From positions 61,434 to 125,433 of the forward strand of contig JALOBO010000002.1 in the NCBI GenBank assembly GCA_023228225.1: 64,000 nt of DNA, read 5' to 3'. The notes beneath the pieces are model-generated. The model had not been told where the DNA came from and ran no database searches. It worked only from the letters and a program-made list of their open reading frames with translations. The position numbers and the translations under genes are program-made. Source of the stretch: Clostridia bacterium (GTDB lineage: Bacteria; Bacillota; Clostridia; Christensenellales; UBA1242). Positions 34,195 to 44,700 of the stretch are shown here, one piece after another (position 1 is the stretch's first letter; every line of letters starts with the position of its first letter).

Positions 34195-34734
34195 ATGAAA
34201 GCATTTATATGTATTTTGTTATGCGTTTTAACAATTTGTTCTTTCGCCTTTGGCGGGCAGTGGAGTGTGAATTCAACAAACGAGGATTACATTAGAATTC
34301 ACATAAGAGCAAATTCAAATAATATTACTGATCAAAACATAAAATTTACAATTAAGGATAAAATAACAGAGTATCTTACTCCTATAATTGCCAAATGCGA
34401 AAATAAAGAAGATGTTGCGACCGGAATTAGCGAAAATTTAGTTAATATTGAAAACATATGTACAAATGTGCTAAATAGCGCCGGATTTGGATACCAAGCG
34501 AATGCAAGTCTTGTAAATGAATACTTTCCCACCCGTACATACGAAAGCAGTCTTACGCTTAATGCGGGGGTATATGAAGCACTTATTGTTGAATTGGGAG
34601 AGGCAGAAGGCGATAACTGGTGGTGTGTAATATATCCGCCTCTTTGCTTTGTAAATTCAGTTAATACTGGGGCTGGAATAGTATATAAATCAAAAATATT
34701 GGAGTTGATACAAAAATTTTCAAAAGGAAGGTAA
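34195..34734 (+). CDS. spoIIR: Stage II sporulation protein R
   Basis: 179 residues. Secreted forespore signal that triggers SpoIIGA processing of pro-sigma-E. A signal peptide (residues 1-20) is followed by YIRIHIRANSN, the helical KDKITEYLTPI, and WWCVIYPPLCF, all SpoIIR signatures. AAAGGAG precedes the ATG. sleB starts 6 bases after the stop, giving a spoIIR-sleB-ypeB operon. Confidence 0.95.
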   Translation: MKAFICILLCVLTICSFAFGGQWSVNSTNEDYIRIHIRANSNNITDQNIKFTIKDKITEYLTPIIAKCENKEDVATGISENLVNIENICTNVLNSAGFGYQANASLVNEYFPTRTYESSLTLNAGVYEALIVELGEAEGDNWWCVIYPPLCFVNSVNTGAGIVYKSKILELIQKFSKGR

Positions 34735-34740
34735 ATTTTT

Positions 34741-35409
34741 GTGAAAGTAATAAAGTACATATGTATTTTTTGCTTGATTTCAACTATGGCTCTGGTTGCT
34801 TTTTATGGTATTAACAGAAGGCAGTATGATTTGTATGCTGCTCCAACAACGGCAGAGACAAGAGTAATTCAGCAAAGATTAAAAAATTGGGGGTACTACA
34901 CTGGTTCAGTAGATGGAATTTATGGCAGTAAAACAAAATCGGCAGTTATAAGTTTTCAAAAGAAAAATGGGCTTGTTGCTGATGGAATTGTTGGAACTAA
35001 AACTGCTTCTGCAATAGGAATTACATTAAGCGCATCATCATCTTCCAGCACCGCTACAAATTCAAATTTATATCTGCTGGCAAGATGTATATATGCAGAG
35101 GCGCGAGGCGAGCCTTATACCGGAATGGTTGCTGTTGGAGCAGTTGTTCTTAACCGAGTATCAAATGCTGATTTTCCTAATACAATATCGGGAGTAATTT
35201 ATCAGCCATGGGCATTTACCTCGGTTAATGATGGACAGATAAATTTAACGCCTAGTCAAACTGCAATAAATGCGGCGCAAGATGCTATGAATGGCTGGGA
35301 TCCTACTTATGGCTGTTTATTCTTCTATAATCCGAAAACTGCACAAAGCCAATGGATTTATTCACGCAAAGTGGTTACTACAATAGGTAATCATAGATTT
35401 GCACTATAA
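34741..35409 (+). CDS. sleB: Spore cortex-lytic enzyme SleB
   Basis: 222 residues from a GTG with AAGGAAGG upstream. Germination lytic transglycosylase. N-terminal membrane/signal segment, peptidoglycan-binding domain ([20 protein letters not shown], residues about 40-95), then the hydrolase domain [21 protein letters not shown] with the catalytic Glu, and [12 protein letters not shown]. The short 6-base gap to spoIIR suggests coupled translation. Confidence 0.95.
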   Translation: MKVIKYICIFCLISTMALVAFYGINRRQYDLYAAPTTAETRVIQQRLKNWGYYTGSVDGIYGSKTKSAVISFQKKNGLVADGIVGTKTASAIGITLSASSSSSTATNSNLYLLARCIYAEARGEPYTGMVAVGAVVLNRVSNADFPNTISGVIYQPWAFTSVNDGQINLTPSQTAINAAQDAMNGWDPTYGCLFFYNPKTAQSQWIYSRKVVTTIGNHRFAL

Positions 35410-35423
35410 AGGAGTTAAAATTT

Positions 35424-36749
35424 ATGAAAATGAGAATAAACAGAACATTATTTTTACTTATGAGTTTGGCAATAGTTGTACTTTCGGTTATTGCAGTATC
35501 AAATATCATCAGACGAAACACACTTGCAACTAGTTTGGAAAATGTGTACGAGCAAAATTTTTATGACGTTGTATCAAATGTAAATGACTTAGAGGTAAAA
35601 TTAAGCAAATTAACCGCAACCAATAGCGACACTATTAAAAGCAGGTTGCTCATTGAAATTTGGAATCAATGCAATTTTACGACAAATAGTTTATCAGCAC
35701 TGCCAATAAGCCATCAAACAGTTGCTGATACAAGTGCATTTTTAAATAAACTAGGTGCATTTGCATACATAAACGCAATTAATCTTAGTAACGGTGAAGA
35801 TATAACAAGTGAAAATACCACGCAATTTAATACACTTCATACATCATGTGTGACACTTCAAAAAGACATTAACGATTTAAGCGAAGTAATTAGTGGAAAT
35901 TATAATATTGTAAATAACGCGAAGAAAAACAATCTTGGCGATTTTTCTTCAAATTTTTCTTCAATGCAAAAGAATTCGGTAAATTACCCATCTCTTATTT
36001 ATGATGGTCCTTTTTCAGATTCTGTAATCAATAAAGAAATAAAAGGTTTGCCGGATAATATTTTAACAGCAGAAGAAGCAAAAAGTTTATTGGAAGAAAA
36101 AACCAAGGATACTAGGATAACAAAAGTCGTCTATAATGGCAAAACCGAAGGCAAATTTACCACTTATGATTTTAATTTGAAATTAAATACTGGACATACC
36201 GCTTATGCACAAGTTACCGAAAAAGGCGGATTAGTTCTTACAATATCTAATTATAGGGCGGTTGATACCATTACTAAAACTGAGGACGAATGTATAATTA
36301 TAGCAGAAGATTTTGCAACTAAATTCGGCTTTGAAAATATGAAAAGTGTTTGGGTTATGCAAAACAACAATATAGCATATGTGAATCTAGTTTATACAGA
36401 AAATGATGTTATTTACTACCCCGATTTAATTGTTGTTAAAATAGCGATGGATACTGGCGAAATGTTGGGGTGGGAAGCAATGTCTTATGCATATAATCAT
36501 ACTGGCAGAATTTATTCCGAACCAGAAATTACTGAATTGCAAGCCAAAAGCAGTGTATCGCCACTTTTAACAATTGATAATGTACGACTTGCAGTAATAC
36601 CTAAGGAGTATTTAAAAGAAGTGTTCACGTACGAAATTGCTTGTTCAAAAGATGGACTTTCATATTTTGTATATGTTAACGCAATAACCGGAGTAGAAGA
36701 AGAAGTTCTTAGGGTAGTGGATACAAATCAAGGTTCTTTGGTTCAATAA
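35424..36749 (+). CDS. ypeB: Germination protein YpeB
   Basis: 441 residues. N-terminal membrane helix (residues about 8-28), helical middle, and C-terminal PepSY-type repeats (residues about 215-430). YpeB is required for SleB localisation and stability in the spore; in many spore formers the genes are adjacent, as here. AAGGAG precedes the ATG. Confidence 0.93.
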   Translation: MKMRINRTLFLLMSLAIVVLSVIAVSNIIRRNTLATSLENVYEQNFYDVVSNVNDLEVKLSKLTATNSDTIKSRLLIEIWNQCNFTTNSLSALPISHQTVADTSAFLNKLGAFAYINAINLSNGEDITSENTTQFNTLHTSCVTLQKDINDLSEVISGNYNIVNNAKKNNLGDFSSNFSSMQKNSVNYPSLIYDGPFSDSVINKEIKGLPDNILTAEEAKSLLEEKTKDTRITKVVYNGKTEGKFTTYDFNLKLNTGHTAYAQVTEKGGLVLTISNYRAVDTITKTEDECIIIAEDFATKFGFENMKSVWVMQNNNIAYVNLVYTENDVIYYPDLIVVKIAMDTGEMLGWEAMSYAYNHTGRIYSEPEITELQAKSSVSPLLTIDNVRLAVIPKEYLKEVFTYEIACSKDGLSYFVYVNAITGVEEEVLRVVDTNQGSLVQ

Positions 36750-36802
36750 AAAATATTTTATAATTATGTATAATGCAGGATAAACTACATAAAATAAATA
36801 AG

Positions 36803-36864
36803 CAAGTTGTAAAAAACTTGTATGGAAAGCCGAAAAAGATATCCATATTCGGCTTTCTTTTATT
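36803..36864 (+). ncRNA. Hairpin-terminator cassette 1
   Basis: CAAGTT pairs with AACTTG (36803-36820), then a terminator GAAAGCCGAA/TTCGGCTTTC (36825-36857) with T-run. It may end the ypeB transcript. Its layout resembles cassettes 2 and 3. Confidence 0.45.
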
Positions 36865-37060
36865 TATTTAATTTATATAACTAAACATGCAGATATTAGC
36901 CGTTTTATCTATGTTCATATGAGCATATATTTTTTTAGAAGTGGGGAATAGTAGGGGAGTCTTGATATATCTATTTTATTTATTACCCCTACCCTAATTG
37001 AATTATTTATAGAATTTTTAAATTATGAATAATTTAAAATAAATTACATAATATAATAAA

Positions 37061-37126
37061 GCAAAGACTTAACGCCTTTGCAAGAATGAGAGAGATAATT
37101 TATTTAATCTCTCTTCTTTCTTTTTT
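37061..37126 (+). ncRNA. Hairpin-terminator cassette 2
   Basis: GCAAAG pairs with CTTTGC (37061-37081), followed by a terminator hairpin GAGAGAT/ATCTCTC (37090-37113) and a T-rich tail. TATAAT stands at 37052-37057. May be a short RNA of about 60-65 nt. Confidence 0.5.
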
Positions 37127-37197
37127 ACTCATAAATTATTATTTTTAAATGTAAAATTTTGATGTATATTATTAAAAAAACTGCGCAATATAATATT

Positions 37198-37266
37198 GCA
37201 AGGCTTAATAGGCTTTGCCGAAACGGGAGAGGTAATTAAGTTAACCTCTCCCGTTTCTTTTTTTGA
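37198..37266 (+). ncRNA. Hairpin-terminator cassette 3
   Basis: GCAAGGCT pairs with GGCTTTGC (37198-37218, one G-U), followed by a long terminator (37221-37256, AAACGGGAGAGG with its complement) and eight or so T. TATAAT stands at 37189-37194, the same distance as in cassette 2. Confidence 0.5.
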
Positions 37267-37324
37267 TAATCAAGATTGGTAAATAATAAATTTTGTAAAA
37301 TATAATAGTATTTTAAAAAAACAA

Positions 37325-37353
37325 TTTACATTTTAGGCAAAATGTACTATACT
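37325..37353 (+). promoter_or_regulatory. Promoter for the Rho-like gene
   Basis: TTTACA (37325-37330), 17 bases, TATACT (37348-37353), about 60 bases before the start codon. Confidence 0.6.
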
Positions 37354-37415
37354 TATTAATAAAAATAAAGTTGTTTTTTTGTTTATATTAAACAAAAATA
37401 AAATAGGAGGGCAAA

Positions 37416-38648
37416 ATGGATAATAAAAATTTTAATCCCGAAAATTTGGACACTTTAAGTATATTTGAATTAAGAAATTTGGGAAGGCAATTAGGAGTAT
37501 ATTCCCCTACATTATATAAAAAGCAAGAACTAATTGACCAAATCATGCAAATAATAAACGGGGATATAGCGCCACATATTCGTAAAACCAATCAAGGTAG
37601 ACCACCAAAATCATTAATTAGTACTCCTGACATTATGGAAGCATTTATAAACAAAGCAGGTAATAATCGAAAAAATTATGATTATAAATCGCCTATGGAG
37701 TTTTCGTACGAAAGCGTAGCCAATTATAATGCAGATTATAAAACTAAAAATTTTAAACAAGTGCTAGATCAAAGTGACGATAGTACTGTAAATGGAATCG
37801 TTGAGATTATAAATAGTAATTTAGGATTTTTACATGTGGATTTTATTAAATCGTTAAGCAACGGCATTTATATTTCGCCAACTCTTATCAATAAATATAA
37901 TTTAAGAAGTGGCGATGTAGTTACGGCCAAAACTAACAATTTGCTTAAAGAAACATCTGTTGCTGATGTTCTTTCTGTAAACCAACAAAATTTAAAAGTG
38001 GATTTTGAATGCTTAGAGCCTGTTATTCCTAATAAACAAATAAAATTTGACGATATGCCAAAAGATGCATTAATTACGCCTGTTTATTATGGACAGAGGA
38101 TATTGATAACATCTTCTGAACAATCTTTAAATGACCAATACATAAACAGTTTAATAAAATCCGCACAAAATAATGAAGATGCAAAAATAGTATATTTTGG
38201 AATTGACCAACCACCAGAATATATTACAATACTAAATCAGTACAAAAATATTGAAACTTATTGTTTGCAATTTAGTCTTTCATTTGAGGTTCGCATTAGA
38301 GTTGCGACACTGGTTCTTGAATATTGTAAGCGACTCTGTGAACAAGGGAAAAATGTGATATTATTCTTTAATGGCTTAGAAAAACTTGTAGAAGCATATT
38401 CAATGCTGTTTCAATCTCAAAATAATACATCGCAAATATCAGTCAACAATTATAATTTGAGCAATGTGTATTTTAGTAAAGCCGTGTATGCAATAAAAAA
38501 ATATTTTGCCTCAGGCAGAAGTTTAAAAGATTTTAGTTTAACTATATTTGCTGGAATTGTTATAGATGAAAATGTTAACGAAGATAGAATAATTAAAAAA
38601 GAATTAAAATCAATTGCTTCTGAAAATTTAAAGATTCCATCTATTTAA
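37416..38648 (+). CDS. Rho-like protein with lost ATPase motifs
   Basis: 410 residues. The N terminus (LSIFELRNLGRQLGVYSPT) is the Rho N-terminal helical domain; GIVEIINSNLGFLHVDF and NGIYISPTLINKYNLRSGD (residues about 126-168) are the Rho RNA-binding cold-shock fold; the rest aligns with the Rho motor domain. Key positions are altered: the Walker A loop (PPKAGKT in Rho) reads SSEQSLND (about 231-238), the catalytic DERPEE reads DQPPEY (about 263-268), and the Walker B LLDSITR reads FFNGLEK (about 317-323). The protein stops soon after the equivalent of FKGTGN, so the C-terminal subdomain is missing. AGGAGG precedes the ATG. Likely a non-catalytic RNA-binding paralogue. Confidence 0.75.
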   Translation: MDNKNFNPENLDTLSIFELRNLGRQLGVYSPTLYKKQELIDQIMQIINGDIAPHIRKTNQGRPPKSLISTPDIMEAFINKAGNNRKNYDYKSPMEFSYESVANYNADYKTKNFKQVLDQSDDSTVNGIVEIINSNLGFLHVDFIKSLSNGIYISPTLINKYNLRSGDVVTAKTNNLLKETSVADVLSVNQQNLKVDFECLEPVIPNKQIKFDDMPKDALITPVYYGQRILITSSEQSLNDQYINSLIKSAQNNEDAKIVYFGIDQPPEYITILNQYKNIETYCLQFSLSFEVRIRVATLVLEYCKRLCEQGKNVILFFNGLEKLVEAYSMLFQSQNNTSQISVNNYNLSNVYFSKAVYAIKKYFASGRSLKDFSLTIFAGIVIDENVNEDRIIKKELKSIASENLKIPSI

Positions 38649-38660
38649 TATTTATAATTA

Positions 38661-38702
38661 ATAAAAGCCCCCGCTTATTTGTTAATAAGCGGGGGCTTTT
38701 AT
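38661..38702. terminator. Bidirectional terminator
   Basis: TAAAAGCCCCCGCTTATT and its complement around GTT A, serving both the Rho-like gene (+) and the giant surface protein (-). Confidence 0.9.
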
Positions 38703-38713
38703 TAAAACGATAA

Positions 38714-41700
38714 TTATCTAATTCTCATTCGTTTACGAAGTCTGAAAAAGAAGAATATTAATACCAACAAACCGATTGATGCAATTATTATTAATACTAT
38801 TGCTGTTGTGTTTAAGGGTGCCACTTTATTAATTCTGTAACTTGCAAGTAGATTGCCACTTTCACTTAAAAATTGAATTAAGTAAGAGTCATTTTCTGTA
38901 AGAGTTATTTCTGTTAATTCGCTTGCGTTACCAGCAGTTTCTTCATTAATTATAACATCTTCTTGTCCTGTTATTCTTAGTCTAATATTGCCATTTGCGG
39001 TATAAAGCATATATTTATTTATTGTTAGAACGATATCTTTTGTTGTATTGCTACCAAAGTCTACATTAGAAGTAATTACAGGAGTTTCACCACCAATCCA
39101 AACATTAAAACTGAACTCTTGTGATGCGCGAATGGTAATATAATTTACTGCAACTGTAATTTTATATAGTCCGACATGCCCACCATATAATGATAAGTAA
39201 AGACTTGTAAGAGTGTCGGTATTGTAATCTTGTTTTAAGAAATCAGTAACATTGTATGTGCCTTGTATGACTTTAATTATTTCATAATTATTGACAGGAC
39301 TAAATTCAAATCCAAGTCTTGCTTCACTATCATCAATTATTGTAAATTTGTATGTGGTTACACCTGTTTGAACATCGCCGGTTTTAGAAGTCCTTATTTT
39401 TGCATTTATTGTAAGCACATAGTAGCCTGCTTTTTCAAATGTAAATTGATTATTGACAGAAGTTACTTGCTCACTTTCGCCACCGTTATAAGATACGTAT
39501 ACACTCATTACCCCAACTACTTTATCAGCATACAACCTTAATACTGATACTGTTCCGTTGTATATTGCGTTGTCAATTGGCGAAGACGAGGTGCTTGTTT
39601 TACCATTATTTGTTACACCAATACTAAATGGTACGGTATGTAATTTATATAAACTGAATACACTTGCGGAAGTTGAAGTGCCTGATGCAAAAGTATGTTG
39701 ATTACCTGCTAAATCATAAAAGTAGAAAGAATATTTACCGTTATCGGTGAGTGTTAATGTGCCATCATAGAAATATCCAAGTGATGAACCATCATTTAAT
39801 CTTACATCAAGATATATAAAGTTGCCCGGAATAGCATTATAAGTTTTCCAACTAACTATAACTGATGTATTGGCAACACTGCCAGCAATAGTAAACACGC
39901 TGACGGTTGCTATGTCTGAGGCGGTTACATTTGATAGAGTAAGTAATTGCTCGCTTTGTCCATTATTGTAATTTGAAGCAAATCCAGCACCAGTAGGAGT
40001 GCTAACTGTGGTAACTGCAATTTTTTTATTAAGTACTAATGTAGATGAGCCACTAATTTGCCATATTACCGTGGTAACAGTTGTGCTTAATGAACTTGAT
40101 CCTGTTGTATATGTTATCGTATCAAGTTTGGTTTTTGTAATTTGTTTGTCATCATTTACTTCAATGGAATAATTATTTGTACCGGTTTCGCTATACTTTG
40201 TAAAGTACTGGTCAATACTTTCGCTGTTGTAATTATACTGTGTGCTTGCCACAATAAGCGGAAGTCGTGTTGTGCCTTGATTTACAAAGACTTTAAATGT
40301 AGCAATATCGGCAGAATTAATGTAGAAGCGAACAGTTGTTGAATTTGCAAGATCGGTATTTGTTATTGTAATTTCATAATAGCCGACCGTAGATAGTATT
40401 GTGCCCATTGAAAGCGTTATACTTGTTGTATCTAAGTTGGTAGCGGTATCGGCATATCTATATGTTGCAACAGCATCAAAAATGCCAGAACTTATAGTTG
40501 ACCAAGATACTACTACTTGTTTACTTGTAGAACCAGCAGTTAAACCACCATTTTTAACAAGTGTAGCACTCATATCGTTATTATAAATATCTGTAAGTAT
40601 TATCTGAGGTAAAATTGTATATAAAACAATTTTATAATTTTTTGTATTTCCTACATAGTCAGTTAGAGTAATTACATACTGGTCATTAACGTTTGTAGTA
40701 GGAGTGCTAAAAGTTAATGTTGAAAGTCCTATTGTACTAATAATAGATTTTGTAATTCCGTTTGATGCCAAGATATTTACTGCGGTTTCGCCCGCATTAT
40801 CGTTATAAATTACAATCCCGTTTTTAGAAACTTTAAGACTATATGAAATTGTTTGGTATGTAAACTCTGTTCCGAATGCAGTGTAATAAGTATTAACATA
40901 GCCACTTTCAGTTTTTTGTACATAATTACCATCAAATGTTATCGGTGTATTTGGCGATATTGTAGTATCAAATGATACATCATATGCTAATTCGTTTGTT
41001 CTTCCAAAGTTATCGGTAACAGTTACAATATACTTGCCAGCATAGAAGAAATATTCTCTTATTATGTCAAGTCCTACTGTGCCTATCGTTACAGGGGTAG
41101 CGGAATTATCGGTAGTCATAACGGTTTCAAGATTGGGCCCGTTAACTTTTTTAATTATAATTGATACAAGATTTGTTATATAAGTATTTGCGGGAATTTG
41201 AACTTTTACATATGTTATATCTAAATATGTGAGCGAACTCATAATTGGGGTTAAAGTGACAGAGCCTGCAATGTTGGTGGTAACTGAAAATTCTTCGCCA
41301 AACCTGTTTGTTATTGTTACTAAATATCTTGCACCCAGCGTAGCCTTTGTCCCATCGATATCAGCAATAACGCTATTTAAATCATTTATAAACGCATCAT
41401 CATTAGTAGTGTTGTAATGTACAAACGTGTTAACAACGGGGGAAACGTTTTGTACAGATATATCTGTGATTGTTACCGTGTACCAAACATCGCCATTGTT
41501 TATTGAATAAATTTCATAGGGTAATAGATTTTGCATCGTTTCGCTAGAAGTAAGTGTGCTGTTTATATCAGTTTCAGTGTCTGTAATAGTCAGATTAAAT
41601 GTAGCGGGGCGGAGCAGGACAGTATAAACAGTATAATTTCCGGCTTCATCACATTCTATAATTTCATAATAACCATAATTTGTTACGATATTTTTAAATG

Positions 41701-44700
41701 ATAAGGAATTGTACCTGTTTGTAAATTCGGAATATAATGCTGATGTTGTGCTAAATCTTAAACCTTGAATAGAGGAATTTTCGTAATCTTCATCAGTTGG
41801 TACTATACTTTGTTCATTGTATATTCCGCCTTCATATTTATCGTATTTACGATAGAATATGCGGAAAGTGTCTTGTGCATAACCATAAAGTGCATTTTCA
41901 GTCACATAAGTTTCGGTTGCACGATTAAATACAAAATCGTTGGTTAGAGCAAAAGCATAATCTTCTAAATTAAGTGAAGCAGAGTTTGCTTGATAAAAAT
42001 CATCTTGCTGTTTAACTTTTTCTAAATTATAAACAGGGGCGGTATGATCAATCGCCATAATTTGTGTACTTTCATAATATGAAGAGTCTGCACCAACTCG
42101 ATAAGAATATTCACTGCCTTCATAGGCGATATACATTTCATAAAGCCTGTCTGTTTCGGCGGGCAAACTAATTGTATATGAATATTGATAATAATCATCT
42201 GAGTCGTTTAATACTGAATCACCATCTGTATCTAGTGTAGATACTAATGTTTGGTTTAAAGTAAGAGCATAGGTATTTATAAATGTGATATCATCTATAT
42301 CAAACCCATAAATTAAATTTTTTATTGCCACATTATCGGTAACTGCGGTTTCATATATTTTTACTTTATTAAGATCTATTTTAGCATAATAAGGATCAGA
42401 CGGGTCAACCCAAGAATATGTAAGCGAAGTATCCATAATAGAGTTAACGCCGGTTTTTGTACTCAAATTGTTTTCTGGGTCACCTATTAAAATTTCTCTG
42501 TCCTCATCGCCCGTCATTGTGCCGGTCGGCGAAATAATTTCTATATAAAAATCAAAAGATGTTTTGTTTGCGGTAAATGTGCCAGATGTACCATCTATTG
42601 TTTCTGAGTCTGTAAAATCTGTAAATGTAACAGTAAATTTATACCTAGTTCCAACCACGGTAAACGAATTTAAAGTGATAGGATTAATTCCTAGTATGTC
42701 GGTTAAATAAGAAGTATCATCACTATCTTGATCGGCCGTAACACTTTGTAGTGTTGTGGTAACTGTTTTTTTTGGATTTGTTTGGTCGATATAAGAAATT
42801 GTTGCGGTCAAAAAGAATGGATATAGGTTAGCATTAGTATCAAAATTAGAATTAGTAGAATTATACAAACTATATTTATTTGAAGGTGCAATTAAATTTA
42901 CAGGTAATAAATTAGTATAAAGAACGAGTTGATTTTCATCGCCTGAAATATAGCGTTTAAACGATTTAAAGATTGTATTATTTGCGCCTAAAAGCATTTC
43001 AATGCTACTGCCTATTTGTGTACCGCTTAATATAATTTCGTTACGGTCTACAAAGAATGTGTAAACTCTGGTTTTAATATCGCCTGCTAAACCAATTTCA
43101 TCTAAACCCGCTGTATCAGTGTCTAAAACATCATATGTACGTGTTATTACATACTTACCTTCGCCAGTTACACTGCCAATAATATTTAATGTATCGGAAA
43201 TTGCAGTGCCATAGGCATTTATTTCATCAATTAGCGTTAACAAATCGTAAGTAACGGTAGGGCTAGCAGTATAAGGATAATTTTCGCTGTAATCATCTGA
43301 ATATGAAAGTGGATAATATTCTAGTGTGAGCGTATCAAGTTCAAATGGGTATACGCCGAGTGTATTCCAAGTTGTAAATGCAAAGCTCCTATTTGTTCCA
43401 CCATTTACATATATGCGACTATCTTTTGTGTTGTCTAATGAAGTTACAGTGCGGACTATACCATTATCATCATATGCACGGGTTACAACGCGCGAATTAT
43501 CTAAATTGATTTCAAATTGTAAATGAGTTGAATTTGATACATTGCTTACCGATAATGAGGGGTTAACCTTTTTATGGTATGAATAAATAAAGTCATCTAC
43601 AAATACCTTAAAAACACCTTCGGAATTTCCTAAGATTCCATATTCATTAATAGTGGCATCAGGAAAAATAGTTGTATATAGTGTTTCAAGTGTTTCATTA
43701 CCGTTAGATTTTATTAATATAAATACCGAAGATAAATTGTTTTCATATGGATAATATTTTATATATCTTTTTAGTTTAGATGTTGTGTCTGGAAATACCG
43801 AATACGCATCAGCAACAGCGGTTTCACCAAATACTGAACTAATTTGTGCACTTAAACTTGAATAATATAAAGTATCGGTTAAATCAATGGTTGTATCAGA
43901 ATATTCTGAAAAGTCTTGGCTGGATAAATTATCGGTTGAGTGGTTCTGCTCAGTTATGCTTGTAATCCCGCTAACATTTTCTATGCCAAATTTTGCAAGC
44001 GTTATACTAGTAATGGGCATTATTAAGTAAGTTGTAGCACTGCCTTCGATGTTATAATAATATTCGCCAGTTATTTCTTGTAAAATTTCATCTAATTCAT
44101 CAAATCCGGCTGTATACGCTATGGCCTTATGCGTGCCCCATGTTAGTTTTACATTATCCGCTAAAATATTTTCGGGATTTGTTGCATCTTGCACAGGTTG
44201 CTGTAAAATTATTGGGTCACTATTTTCAAAAATTATGTACTGTGTTGCGAAATTGCCGGCACGGTCAGTTATGGTAAATTTGTAAATTCCGTTGCCATTT
44301 AATATGCTGGAAGTATTTGCTGTTTCAATTTCATCTTCTAAATAAACTCCATTAGAATAAGAAAGTGCACCACTAGATGTACCAGTTCTTAATTTCATAT
44401 TCATATATTTTGTACCAGCAATAAGCCCAATTGTTTCGGCAGAAGTTACAAAAGGCGTATATTCATAAGTTGTTGTTATTATTGCTCCGCTCGCTTTTTC
44501 TTGCCAGCCTAATATAAACGGTTGATTAATAAACAAACTTGAAATAGGAGTAGAGGAAATATAGTTGGCATCATCAAGCATTTTAAAAGATGAGTCAATT
44601 GGGTTATTATCTATGGTGATTTCATACGATGCAAAAGAAGTCTGTGCATTGCCATAACGCATAGTAATATAATAATTTGCGTTTGCAGTTTCTAATGGAT

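Larger units (their letters stand above)
36750..37415. other. Gene-free region with tandem hairpins
   Basis: 666 bases without a coding frame of note. It holds three hairpin-plus-terminator cassettes (36803-36864, 37061-37126, 37198-37266), a separate GTAGGGG/CCCCTAC hairpin (36951-36992), a near-palindrome TGTTCATATGAGCA at about 36912-36925, and the promoter of the Rho-like gene at 37325-37353. Confidence 0.7.

Noticed and set aside
36750..37415. tmRNA, RNase P, SRP or 6S RNA
   Set aside because: None of their conserved cores could be found here or in the other long gaps.
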